The position numbers and the translations under genes were made by a program. Of a DNA stretch of 64,000 bases, positions 34,248 through 45,350 are shown one piece after another. The stretch's first letter is position 1. The number at the start of each line of letters is the position of its first letter. Below the pieces are notes generated by a model. It made no database searches. It saw only the letters and a program-made list of their open reading frames with translations, and had not been told where the DNA came from. Location: positions 431,890 to 495,889 of the forward strand of contig NC_054708.1 in assembly GCF_016097555.1 (NCBI RefSeq), written 5' to 3'. This DNA is from Gigantopelta aegis. Taxonomy: Eukaryota; Mollusca; Gastropoda; Neomphalida; Peltospiridae.

Positions 34248-35651
34248 CCATTACCAAATGTTGCAGGATGTTCACAATTCACTCTAGTCCATTGTGAGTA
34301 AGTGATAGGACACACCACCAAGGTCAAGGTCATCTGGAGTCAATACCGGGTGTGGCCTCCGCGTGTGTTGACAACTGCCTGGCACCGCCTGCCCATTGAA
34401 GCAACCAGAGTACGGATGACGTCCCGGGGGATGGTGGCCCTCTCGGCCTGCAAGGCTGCTGCCAGCTCGGGCAGGGTCTAGGGCTGTGGTTGTCGCTGTC
34501 AGAGGCGTCGGTCCAACTCGTCCCATAGACTCTCAATTGGGTTCAAATCCGGTGATATCGATGGCCAAGGAAGGACATTAATGTTGTTCTGTAGGAAAGC
34601 CGTTGTGAGACGTGCTGTGTGAGGCCTGGCGTTGTCATGTTGGAACACTGCGTTGGCGTTGGCCATAACTGGAACGATGTGTGGCCGGAGGATTTGGTCA
34701 ATGTAGCCCTGTGCATTCAGGTTGCCCTGCACGTGGACCAGGTCAGTTCTGCCAGTGTGTGAGATGGCTGCCCACACCATGACACTACCCCCGCCGAATC
34801 TGTCCACTTCCTGCACGCAGTTTGCCGCATAACGTTCACCACGACGCATCTTCCATCATGACGTCGGAGCAGAAATCGGGACTCGTCACTGAACCACACC
34901 TGTCTCCATCGCAGTTGAGGCCATTGTCGATGAATCTGGCACCACTGCAGTCGGAGTCGACGGTGTTGTGGTGTTAAGATGACACCTCGAACTGGACGTC
35001 TGGCACGAATTCATACCTCACGTAGGCGGTTCTGTACGGTCTGGTCGGATATCCTGCGCAAACCTGGTATTGCTGCGGCTGTGGAGGTGGCAGTAGTCAA
35101 TCGTTCCCGAAGGTGGTGTACCCGGATGTAGCGGTCCTGCCCGGGGGTAGTGACCCGTGGTCGACCGGATCTAGGGAGGTCACGTGTTGATCCATGTTGC
35201 TGGTAACGGTCCCCCAGTCTGGAGATGGTGCTTGGGGACACATGGAATGCCCTGGCAACGGCCGTTCTGGATTCGCCTGCGTCTAGTCGGCCGATGGCAT
35301 TGTTTCTCTGCGGTTCACTGAGACGTGGCATGTCCTGGATTGTCAACTGTCGGCCACATACAGAGGCCAGGCAAGCGAACACCCTGCACTTTTATACTGT
35401 CGGTGTTCATGTTGCACGTGCAGACAACGCACGTGCAGTGGTGACATGGTTTGCACGTGGCTGCGTTTTTGCGAATATTCACATTTTGGAACTTTATTGT
35501 ACAGTAGCTGCGTTTTATCGAATGTAACCGTGGGAATGTGTTTGGGACATGCAATGACCTTATATTCACAAAGCATGAACCGGTAGGAAACATAAAATCG
35601 GAGTTATAACCCATTTGTACCCTTTTGCGTTTTTTTTTTTTGAAGAGTATA
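34248..35651 (-). mobile_element. Tc1-like transposon (family 1, copy 2), one end lost
   Basis: The high-coordinate end carries the family terminus (TACTCTTCAAAA in reverse complement) at a TA. Homology to copy 1 runs down to about 34,248, where the other inverted end is absent. It keeps the central part that copy 1 lacks. Confidence 0.85.
34340..35331 (-). pseudogene. Tc1-like transposase, frameshifted, with a premature stop
   Basis: From ATG at 35,331 the N-terminal DNA-binding half is open (ESRTAVARAFHVSPSTISRL, GRPRVTTPGQDRYIR) to about residue 105. The catalytic half then continues in other frames, with VWFSDESRFLL (first Asp), FQHDNARPHTA (second Asp) and PDLNPIESLWDEL (Glu). The second-Asp-to-Glu spacing is one residue shorter than in copy 1 because of a 3-bp loss. 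A TGA follows shortly after WDELDRRL, where copy 1 has CGA. The intact enzyme would cut and paste the element at TA sites; this copy cannot. Confidence 0.88.
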
Positions 35652-35930
35652 GATATAAATATATAGGTATAAAGGTATCTGTTATGGATAAGAAAAGTAT
35701 AACCATATAGCCATAATTAAAATGTGTTGAGTGTGTCGTTACATTCCTGCCTATTCGGTATGTATTGCGTTTGATGTATATTGTTTCTGTATAGAATTAT
35801 GTACGTAAATAAATTGATATTGATTTCCATGGTTGTTCACCATTTTCTTAATTTAATCAACAGTGATCATCAATAAAGTAGCCCAAATGCTCCCAGAGGG
35901 GTGGGTGAGTGGTTGTAGGTCATTATACAC

Positions 35931-35955
35931 CAGGGGTGTAGCGTGATCTGGACCT

Positions 35956-35987
<32 letters not shown>

Positions 35988-36142
35988 CGAATATGAACCA
36001 AGTGGACCTTTTTCTATTTTGTTTTTGCACCACCAGAAACTCCATATGTATAAACCTGTATTTCTGAAAGCGGAGCATTTGCTTCAGCAGGGTGTGTGTG
36101 TGTTCGTCCGAACGTCCCGAACCCCCCTAGCCTACGCCCCTG
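35931..36142. mobile_element. hAT5-like MITE containing a G run
   Basis: Ends CAGGGGTGTAG and CTACGCCCCTG flanked by TACAC on both sides (35,926-35,930 and 36,143-36,147). A run of about 30 G lies near the left end. Confidence 0.7.
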
Positions 36143-36147
36143 TACAC

Positions 36148-37388
36148 AGTGTGAATACCAGAAGTACACAAAAGCAGTTTTAACTGGAGGGTGGGGGCTA
36201 CTACTGGTCCATGTACGTTGCAGAACTCACTCACTCTCTCTTCTCTTTCTCCCTCATCTATATCCAATACACCCAACATTGATTGTACACAGATATCACT
36301 TCTTTATTAGTAATAGTGAATTAAATTTGATCTACAAAAACAACGTTTATATTGTTTAAAGTTAGCAATGTTCGTTAGCTCATTGAAATGTATGCATAAT
36401 AATATTGATATATCTGTAGGTCTATAGTGAGGTCTATACTGATATAAACAACCAGTAGCACACATAATGAACGTACTTGCTAGCGCTGTCCCGTGTAGCG
36501 TTGGCTGCAATGACCCATACATGTCACATGACCTTAGACTACCACAGACCGTCCTGTGTAGAGCTGGCTCTGCACAGGGTGGTAAGCTTTTGGATAGTAT
36601 CCATTCAGTGGCATAGGCGGGGGGGCATGCCCCTTCCCCAAATCAAACTTTTTTTTACTATTAAATTTTATAAAATCATACAGTGTGAGTTGCCCATCTC
36701 CCCCCCCACCCCCAAAACAAAAACACACACAAAAACAACAAACTAGCATAGAGCAAGCATTTTTTTAAATACTTTTTTAAAAACTTTTTTTTATGTAAAC
36801 TGAAGCAAATGGACCTAATTAGAAGGAAAATAAACAAAAAGTTTTAATTTTTCATAGAAAAACCTCTTTTTTATATAGTCGGAAAAATGACGATTTCACA
36901 GGTATTGCATAGGCTAATTTCAAAAATGCGTCTTCACCTTATCACACTAAAACGAAGCAGTATGACAAAAAACAAAAAATATGACAATTTTACTTGTTAT
37001 CTCATCCAACTATCCTCACAATTTCAATATGTTTAGTCACTCCCTGTATTTTTAGCTCCCTGTCAAACATGTGACCCGTCACCCAAAATTGTGTATGTGA
37101 AATGTCTAAAAGTGAAAACTTCTTATAGTGTTGCTACATATTAATAATCAAATCATATATATTATTTCTACTAAGGATATATAAATAATTGGGGATAAAA
37201 TTTACTAATACTCATACAAATTTACTAAACTGTTTTATTTATTGGTATATATGTCTACGTAATGTGAAACCATACTATGGGACAAATCAAACGTTTATGT
37301 ATGAATTTATTGAGCTGAAAGACTTTCGCATCACCAACAGTAAATGTATTTGCAATTCGGTTGCACACAGTAATTTATATATAGCTAT
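36148..37388. other. Non-coding stretch
   Basis: Contains one more copy of the dispersed GACCGTCCTGTGTAGAGC motif (36,547-36,590) and an AC-rich patch. No gene supported. Confidence 0.45.
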
Positions 37389-37413
37389 TCACACACACAC
37401 ACACACACACACA
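37389..37413. repeat. (CA)n microsatellite
   Basis: About 12 units of AC. Confidence 0.9.
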
Positions 37414-37699
37414 TAAAAGATGCATTAAACAAGACCGAATATGACAAATGTTTTGAAAGGTCACTAGCCACAGGGCTAGTGGGTTTGCAAAAACCACTAG
37501 CCCACCAGGAGAAAGCATTAGCCCAAATTCCTGATCAATTATAACTGGAATTTTTATATAATTTGTAACATTACAAATTTACAAATATAACAGTAAAATG
37601 AAACAAACAATTAAATCATGTTGTAACTTTCATTTTAGGCCAGACAAGCAAGAGCATACAGTAAAACACACAAGAATATAAACCATGTCATTAAATTTG

Positions 37700-37985
37700 T
37701 CCAAAGGTCAAGAATTATTAATCAAGTTCCAACAACTCTTCCACATGGCCACCACAGGAATTCACAGTAGGAAGACTGTGTCCATTTACATGGTGTATAC
37801 ATTTTGCACACTCAGTCTAGTGTTGAATACTTTCTTCTGGATCAAAACTTTCTATTTCAGGGCCAAGAAGCATAATGCACAGCAGAGACTGAAGAGTTTT
37901 CTGAGACATTCTATTTCTTTGCTTTGTTTTTAGCTGGTTCAGTTTGCTGAAAGACTGTTTACAAGCAGCAGTTGATTGTGAAAGC
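37700..37985 (-). pseudogene. hAT transposase C-terminal dimerisation domain fragment
   Basis: Read on the minus strand: QSTAACKQSFSKLNQLKTKQ, then RNRMSQKTLQSLLCIML and FDPEESIQH, followed by a stop near 37,822. The spacing of the Ser-Phe-Ser block, the 'K-x-x-x-R-N-R-(M/L)-S' block and the following helix is that of the hAT dimerisation domain of ZNF862/ZMYM-like hAT derivatives. No upstream catalytic part is adjacent, so this is a relic. CACTAGCC-type words flank it at 37,455-37,515. Confidence 0.7.
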
Positions 37986-38097
37986 ATCATGTTACAAGAT
38001 TATGAATCGAGTTTTGATATCAGAATTATTTTAAAGTCCTAGTTATTATGACTTAAGACAACATTACAGGATGAACAAATAAAAATGGTTTCAAAGT

Positions 38098-38329
38098 TTA
38101 AAGTTTGTTTTGGTTAACGACACCACAAGAGCACACTGATTTATTAATCATCGGCTATGAGATTTCAGACGTGGTAATTTTGACATATAGTCTTAGGGAG
38201 GAAACCTGCTACATGTTTCCATTAGCAACAAGGGATCTTTTATATGCACTTTCCAACAGACAGGATAGCACATACACAACCTTAAATGCACCAGTCGTGG
38301 TGCACTGGCTGGAACGAGGAAATAGTTTC
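38098..38329 (-). mobile_element. SINE family 1, head truncated
   Basis: GTTTTGGTTAACGACACCAC through GTCGTGGTGCACTGGCTGG. It stops before the tRNA-like head. Confidence 0.85.
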
Positions 38330-39439
38330 AATACCTAAATAAAACAAGTATGTTTTTAGTAGTAAACAGAAATGAAACAAGAATCAGTTTTGCTAGTTGT
38401 ATGTATGAACAATTGTTTTGTCATTTTAAATAATATGTTAAACTTTTTGTCTTGAACATTAAATATGATGATTATATTCCTGATGTTCGTATCTTAAATA
38501 GTTTGTTTGAAAAGCACCAATTTGTATTTTGCAAAATACATACAAGTGCAGGTACAACAATGACAAACAAAATAATACAAGCTAATCATGAATAAAGAAG
38601 TATTTTGTTTAATTATTAGTTGCTTGAGAAATTTGCAGTGAATCCCTCATGATCAATATCAAAATGTTCATATCAGTCTGTTACCAAAAACCATACGAGT
38701 ATCTCACGATCAAGGAGTACGGTATGATAAAAGACATACATTTGGCCATGTTGGTGTATTACATATCAATTTCTGAAACACTATGCAACATGTTTTTGCC
38801 ACACAGTGACTGTCACTCAATAATTTGTTAGTGTATACAAATGCAACAAAAATGACTAATATTGAAATTTTTGGCCAATTACTATATTGGATTTTAATTT
38901 ATGTAAAAAAATCTACAATTTCTTTTGTTCACACTCAGTGTTCCAAAGACCCCCCTCCCAAAAAAAAGAGCGAAAGAGAGAGAGAAAAAAAGGAGTACAT
39001 TTTGAACCAAAGTGTGCAATTGAGTTCTACAACTGTATCACTGAAAACGTTTGGCTAATGGCTGTATATTATATTATTTTTATTTCTGTTGAACATTATA
39101 CAAAAACGTTTTGGTCCTCATTTGCTCAATATTTTTTCAATGTGATTTATTCTTCAAAAACAAACTAATTTGGTATTAATTAAACTTATAAAAGCTTTAT
39201 TGAACGTCTACCACGTTATTTATATATCATTTACGGAAGTATACAGCTATTATCAAGAAACACAACTACCATTAGTGGCGTGTACGTCCAAATAAGTTAT
39301 GTCCCTTGCAAGGTATTCCAGAGAAGTTATGTCCCTTGCAAGGTATTTTTCCGGTCACCATAACTACTCGGTACCAACGTTTTATAAATAAACAAACTAT
39401 GAATACGGTTGTTTTAAAATATGTCACTGGTGAATATCA
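38330..39439. other. Non-coding stretch
   Basis: No gene supported. A small duplication of AAGTTATGTCCCTTGCAAGG lies at about 39,293-39,344. Confidence 0.5.
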
Positions 39440-39444
39440 TTTGT

Positions 39445-40246
39445 CAGGCCTGCACAAATTAAAAATTTGCATAACCGGAAAATCGGTTATGCCAAAAAAA
39501 ATTGCATAACCTATTTTGATTTGCATAACCGGTTTTTTTTAAAAATGAAAAAGAACTTTAAAATAATTTTAATAAAGAACACCATTGTCATGTTGAAGTA
39601 AAAATGAACTGTAATAATATACCTTTATAGTATACACGTCAAACTTATACAGTCAAATTTTTCATCGCCATGTGTGATATTTGACAATTTCCCGTAATCA
39701 GCCGAAGTTTACCGATTAACGTTTATTAATGGAAGTATCGCAATTTCTGATTGGCCGCATTTTGAAGGAATTCCCTTCGGTGACATCCAACAACCAATGA
39801 GAATATCTTACACTTCACAATATAAGTATTCTAGCTAGACTGGTATGTGCCATTTCCGTAACATTTAATTATAATAACACGTCGGAAACCAGTCAAGTTG
39901 TTTGTACCCGCGATGTATCGTACGGTCACACGTTTTCGATCGACACGCGTTTCTGATCGTTCACATTTGTAATTGCAATAGTGCGAGAATGTGCGAACAC
40001 TGATGTCACCACAAGAACGAAAACGAACACGGAAGTCACTGCTTTGTTCCGAGAGAAAAATTATTAAATACTTATAATTTTTTATTTATATTTTATTCAT
40101 ATATTTCGCTTAAGCGATCGAAAACCGGTGACTCTAGGACATTTTATTCAGAAAGTTTTGCACGAACGGTAAATCGGTTATGCGAAATAAATTTGCATAA
40201 CCGACGCACGAACGAAACGATCGTTCGTGCAATTTGTGCAGGCCTG
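39445..40246. mobile_element. 802-bp hAT5-like element with 16-bp perfect inverted ends
   Basis: Ends CAGGCCTGCACAAATT and AATTTGTGCAGGCCTG, flanked by TTTGT on both sides (39,440-39,444 and 40,247-40,251). Just inside, at both ends, are TGCATAACCGG/CGGTTATGC palindromic words. The middle has CCAATGAG and an ATATAAGTATTC box about 30 bp apart (39,795-39,830), which could be a remnant promoter. No transposase is encoded. A diverged terminus of the same family is at 25,354. Confidence 0.85.
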
Positions 40247-40251
40247 TTTGT

Positions 40252-41114
40252 TAAAAGTATTTCCCATCATATTATAAACATATGAAATTGCGTCTGGAAG
40301 TTTAAATGCCTTTAAAGTGTTTATCAATGTTTGTAAAAAAAAAATCGTCAATATCTACTTCACACTAAAATGGCAGAGTCACGTGATTTAATGCATTCAT
40401 CACCCTAGTTTACATATTCGGCACAATTCCCATGATTACCCCAGTCGTTAATGTACGTAAGGCTGGAGAAAAATGCATGTAATCTGAGACGCGATTTTGT
40501 CAAAATGGAAAAATGCATTTAGAGTAGCGGCCCTTTGCTTGCTCGTCGCTAAACAAACCAAACCCTCTCATATATGATATAAAATCCTGGCTACACCAGT
40601 GTATGGAACCAATATCATGCATTGAATATGGTAATATTTTAAATGGCTCCTCATAATATAAGTTAGTGGAGCAATGAATCACATCCATATTTTCTTTTTT
40701 CATGGCAAAGTCTGTTCATTCGATTTTTGTCGTGGTGGTAGTTTTAGCTTCCATTACCAAATAACCCGGGCAAGTCTAGCTAATCTGCACAAAGAATGAA
40801 AATTTATGATGGGAGGAAATTAAACACAAAACGTTTCTTTGTTATACTTTAAGTGCATCATATATTTACTAGAAGAAAGTACACAACACCACTAGGTATA
40901 CCTGGAACTGAACACTTACATTAACAAATAAACACACTCAATAATCTGCACAATCCACCATTTGCCTTTTGGCGTGGGTCAGTAATGGCCTTTCTTTTGT
41001 TGGATATTTCTTCCTTTTGTAAGCGAACCGCTAAGTAGAAGTATGTTACGGTTGGCAGGTGGAGAACAGCCAGCTGACTTGTTTGTTTAATTTAATGACT
41101 ATATTGAATGAATG
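40252..41114. other. Non-coding stretch
   Basis: No gene, repeat or terminus supported. Confidence 0.45.
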
Positions 41115-41343
41115 AATGAAATGTGTGTGCTTACATCCAATTAAGGTTCAAGCACGCTGTCCTTGGCACACATCTCAACTATCTGGGCTGTCTATCCAAG
41201 ACAGTGAGTTAGTGGTTAGTGAGAGGGAAGAGGGTGTAGTGGTCTTACACCTACCCATTGAGTCGTTAAAAATGCGGGCTGGGAACCCAGTATCTACCAG
41301 CCTTATGTCCGATGGCTTAACCACGAAACCACCGAGGCCGGTA
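41115..41343 (-). mobile_element. SINE-like repeat, family 3
   Basis: In reverse complement it starts CCGGCCTCGGTGGTTTCGTG and continues GGCTGGTAGATACTGGGTTC. The head resembles SINE family 2 but the body differs (CCAATTAAGGTTCAAGCACG). Confidence 0.75.
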
Positions 41344-41362
41344 TAAATACTTTATTATTTTC

Positions 41363-41475
41363 TTGCTTATATCCAATTAAAGTTCAAGCATGCTGTCCTG
41401 GGAAAACACGTCAGTTAGTGCGAGAGAAGTTCAACTGCTGGTGTAGTGGGCTTGCACCACGCCGTTGAGTGGCTC
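41363..41475 (-). mobile_element. SINE-like repeat, family 3, partial copy
   Basis: Repeats the body of the neighbouring copy (ATCCAATTAAAGTTCAAGC, TGCTGTCC) without the head, in the same orientation. Confidence 0.65.
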
Positions 41476-41817
41476 TGTATAACATCCCTGGTTTCCTTTC
41501 ATATTTCCTTGATTATTATTTTTATTTGGTTTCCTTCTGATTATTCTTCTTACTAAATATACTAATCACTAATACTAACATTATTAAATTGCATAGGAAT
41601 GGCAGGAACGTTGTGTTAAGACTAGTTTAGTTGCGTTATATTGCGTAGCCCGAGTACTCTGACTGTAAGAGAGCTAGACGGACATTTGGACATAAATACG
41701 CTCTCATTACAGTCAGAGACCAAGCTATGTATTTTTTTGGCAATTCCCGACAACCAAAAAGTTGGCAAAGATTTCCGCTCTAATACCACAACAATCCTAT
41801 GTTTGACGTCAAATACC
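41476..41817. other. Non-coding stretch
   Basis: Contains ACTCTGACTGTAAGAGAGC and, some 50 bp later, CTCTCATTACAGTCAGAG, which can pair as a hairpin. No gene is visible. Confidence 0.45.
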
Positions 41818-41971
41818 TTTACATCGATCATTTTCGAGAATTCTGCTGTCCGAAGTTTGCCGAAGCTTAGCTGAATGTGGGTGCTGTCGGGTTTCCTTCT
41901 GTAGTGTGTGTATTAGTGATTAATATGTGGATTTTTTTTTAATCAGTTAACTCGAAAATGATCGATGTAAA
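41818..41971. repeat. Inverted repeat with about 20-bp arms
   Basis: TTTACATCGATCATTTTCGA at 41,818 pairs with TCGAAAATGATCGATGTAAA ending at 41,971, with a spacer of about 112 bp. It may be the subterminal part of a MITE. Confidence 0.7.
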
Positions 41972-42365
41972 AGTATTCGGGCTATCTATTGCGGTACTTG
42001 GTTATAACTGTCGAAATTAAGTGTGAAATGAGACCATATTTATACTATCCAGCCATTCATATTGTTGAATATTGATTTGCTGGCCAATGAAAATTGTTGC
42101 TAGTAAAATCGTGCAAGTCCGTGTGTTTTGTGGGTATCGGTGACTGATTATTAGCCTTCACTTCGAATTTGGCTGTAGATGGTGAGTGTTGTTTTTGTTA
42201 TAGTCTTGTTATAATTTATGCTTGTGCTTACTTCCAAATAGTTGCCCACTGCCCCCTAGAATCTCACTTTTTTTATATATTTAATCCAGAAAATCGCATA
42301 CACATCTCGGGGTTTAATTTGTATAGTGTTTCATTTTGTTTATGTAGTAGTGTTGGTATAAAGTG

Positions 42366-42752
42366 AACCGGCCTCGGTGGCGTCGTGGTTAGGTCATCGG
42401 TCTACAGGCTGGTAGGTACTGGGTTCGGATCCCATTCGAGGCATGGGATTTTTAATCCAGATATCGACTCCAAACCCTGAGTGAGTGTTCCGCAAGGCTC
42501 AATGGGTAGGTGTAAACCACTTGCACCGACCAGTGATCCATAACTAGTTCAACAAAGGCCATGGTTTGTGCTATCCTGCCTGTGGGAAGTGCAAATAAAA
42601 GATCCCTTGCTGCTAATCAGAAAGAGTAGCCGATGTAGTGGTGACAGCGGGTTTCCTCTCAACATCTGTGTGGTCCTTAACCATATGTCTGACGCCATAT
42701 AACCGTAAATAAAATGTGTTGAGTGCGTCGTTAAATAAAACATTTCTTTCTT
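42366..42752 (+). mobile_element. tRNA-derived SINE, family 2, full length
   Basis: Head ACCGGCCTCGGTGGCGTCGT with B-box-like GGGTTCGGATCCCATTCGAG, then CATGGGATTTTTAATCCAGA, the shared body AAAAGATCCCTTGCTGCTAA, and the tail GCGTCGTTAAATAAAACATT followed by a TTTC microsatellite. It is the best-preserved copy and serves as reference for the family. Confidence 0.92.
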
Positions 42753-43179
42753 TCTTTCCTATAAGTGGAGGTTGATTTGTATCTGTTACATTTACATGCT
42801 GGTACTGATGAGACTGGAGTAAAGGTTGTTGGAAATGACATTTCAACAGTACAAGTCAGTACACCACCTAGGCTCCTCCTCGTGTGTTATCAAGAACACC
42901 ACCAGTACCACCCAGACGTACGATACGGGTATCCAAAAAGCCATCTTGGATGTCCTCGGGAGACTTTTTCTCAAGTAACTTCTGTGTGGCCCGTCCATTG
43001 TCAATCTTCCCTTCCCCCATCCCAATATTAAACTGACCCCTACCGATGGAGCAAAACCTCGAATTCGGGCAGAAATGATACAGATATTCCGGTAAAATGT
43101 GCTAACCTTAGACCTTTTTACCATGTATTTCCATCATTCTACCCTCAAAATTAGTTGTAATCCATGTAAAAACGTGTAG
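42753..43179. other. Non-coding stretch
   Basis: No gene supported; short frames on both strands lack any recognisable motif. Confidence 0.4.
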
Positions 43180-43783
43180 CAGGGCTGCCAACCATTACGA
43201 TTTATGCGGAATCATTACGATTTTCCATCTCTTATTACGCTATTACACCGCGTTTTCCTGTTTTTTTTTTTTTTTTTTTTTTGTAATAACCTACCACCCC
43301 TACAAATCACATAAATTGGACTCGCCCAACTAGCCGCAAATGCGCACGGAAGTTTTTTTTTGCGTGCGCAACGCACTTCGGGATAGACGTAGCTTGTGAA
43401 ACGACGCCATTTAGTAAAGATGTCGAAAAAACGCGAACGATCAGAGCCATATGAACTGTGCAAAGCTCAGAAAAAGCCAAAAGTAGTACAGAAGTATAAA
43501 CAGGACTACAGCAATGAGTGGCCTGTTTTGAAGGCCAGTTCTGTTAGTAATACTAGTGCATTTTGCACTTTATGTCGTGTTGATTTTTCTGTTGCCCATG
43601 CGGAAAAAATGATTGCCAAAGGAACATCAAAACGAAGAAACAACAGGACATCGTTGAGGCCAGCGATAAAACAATTCATAAACAAATATCTGGATATTTT
43701 ACACAGCAAAAGGGTTTATACGACGGGTCACAATTCACGCGAAAATTATTACTCTTTCCCGTTTTTAAATGTTGGCAGCTATG
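43180..43783. mobile_element. hAT-like element with a zinc-finger gene fragment
   Basis: Ends CAGGGCTGCCAAC and GTTGGCAGCTATG, flanked by CGTGTAG on both sides (43,173-43,179 and 43,784-43,790). At about 604 bp it holds only the start of a transposase-type gene (43,420-43,740), so it is an internally deleted, non-autonomous derivative. Confidence 0.75.
43420..43740 (+). pseudogene. BED-type zinc-finger N-terminus of a hAT-family protein, frameshifted
   Basis: Starts MSKKRERSEPYELCKAQKKP (basic, nuclear-signal-like), then YSNEWPVLKASS and SAFCTLCRVDFSVAH with the C-x2-C pair. One base is missing after VAHA. In the other frame it continues KNDCQRNIKTKKQQD, which would supply the remaining zinc ligands, and then IHKQISGYF. 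This is the usual entry domain of hAT-derived (ZNF862-like) proteins and binds transposon ends. The catalytic part is absent. Confidence 0.75.
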
Positions 43784-43790
43784 CGTGTAG

Positions 43791-44190
43791 TGATTCATTT
43801 ACAACCCTATATAGCTGTTTGGTGGTAATGCTAAGATGAATAAATGTTATCCAGATTCGTGCATTTTCTATAATTTAGGCAGAAGCCAGCGTCCCCCTCC
43901 CCCCACCTCCCACGTCATCCCTACAAAAATGGGAAGCCGTACGCCTATGACATCCTAAAATTAATCCCAAATCAGTATGCATGTACCTGCGTTATGTGGC
44001 CACAATTAAAACATTGCCTGTGAATAGATTATTTTATGCAACCAGCATCAAATCATAAACCAAAAGGAAAATGCAAGTAATAAATATGTATATTAGGTAT
44101 CGTATTAAGTCCAATGTAATAAAAGTATGTAATATTATTCAGAATTTGATAACGTAGCAAATTAAATGTAAAGTAATCAGGTCCGGAACT
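43791..44190. other. Non-coding stretch
   Basis: Nothing supported. Confidence 0.4.
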
Positions 44191-44840
44191 ACCCCAGACA
44201 GCACACCATGGTTGGCCCGACCTAAACCGTAGCGTTGGCCCAACGAAGACCGTTGACAATGGTCATTTTGACCACGGGCCATTTTCACACCACGTTAGCC
44301 TATATGTGTGCGTGTGTATACATAAGCCAATGTAATTAAGAATAACAAAAGTACAGTTTTAATATTTATTATCGAACTACATATCAATCTTGTTCATAAT
44401 CTTTTTCAGATTCCGACGACGACAACATCTCCATGGCTGCTGGCCTCTACTAAAGTGCTGCAATGACAAATGCAGAAAATAAAGATGTCATACTAAAAAT
44501 ATTTCAACAGTTTAGTCTTATTTAAAGGGTGTTTAGTATGTAATTGGTATACATAACCCAGATAGCACACCATGGTTGGCCCAACGTTGCCCCAACGTAG
44601 ACTGCCGACGTTGACACAGTGGTAATTTTGTCCGTTGGGCCAACCTTGGCTCAATGTTGGTAATTCCACGTTGCACCAACGTTGTGCCAACATTTTTATA
44701 CCGCGTTATATAGTTGGCCCAACATTGGGCCAGTGTAATTAAGAATAACAGCACAGTTGTAACATTTATTATCGAATTACATATCAATCTTGTTCATCAT
44801 CTTTTTCGGATTCAGACTACGTCTCCATGGTTGCTGGCCT
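44191..44840. repeat. Two tandem copies of a unit of about 365 bp with CCAACGTTGG words
   Basis: Each unit starts CAGAYAGCACACCATGGTTG and is dense in palindromic TTGGCCCAACGTTG words. It continues into ATCGAATTACATATCAATC and TTGTTCATCATCTTTTTC. The copies begin near 44,195 and 44,561. The second keeps more of the palindromic words. Confidence 0.8.
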
Positions 44841-45088
44841 CGCACGTTGTCTCTCCACAGGTGCTGCAATGACAAATACAGAAGATAAATATGTCATATT
44901 AAAAGGATTTCAACAGTTTAGTATTAAACATACACCTGAAATTATTTAAAATTAAAGTATATACAACTGAATAAAAAATGTTTTCGTGTGTATTCAGTAT
45001 AAGCAAAGGTCACCTTGTTCAGACTATTACTGTCATAAAAAACAACAACATAACATTTCCCTCGAGTTAAAATGAAAGTACTGTACTT

Positions 45089-45350
45089 AAGTTTGTTTTA
45101 TTTAATGACACCACTAGAGCACATTGATTTATTAATCATCGGCTACTGAATGTCAAACATTAGGTCATTTTGAGTCTTAGAGAGAAAACCTATATTTATC
45201 CATTAGTAGCAAGGGGTCTTTTATATGCACCATCCCACAGGCAAGATGGCACATACAATGGTCGTGATGCACTGGCTGGAACGAGAAATGGCCAAATGGG
45301 GCCCACCGACCGGGCATCAAGTGAGCGCTTTACCACTGGGCGAAGTCGTC
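45089..45350 (-). mobile_element. SINE family 1, nearly full length
   Basis: Tail GTTTTATTTAATGACACC to a recognisable tRNA-like head (reverse complement CCCAGTGGTAAAGCGCTC). The B-box region is shortened and a C run follows the head. Confidence 0.88.

Noticed and set aside
42843..43124. 93-codon minus-strand frame with a hydrophobic stretch
   Set aside because: There is no conserved motif, splice context or promoter. It is likely chance.
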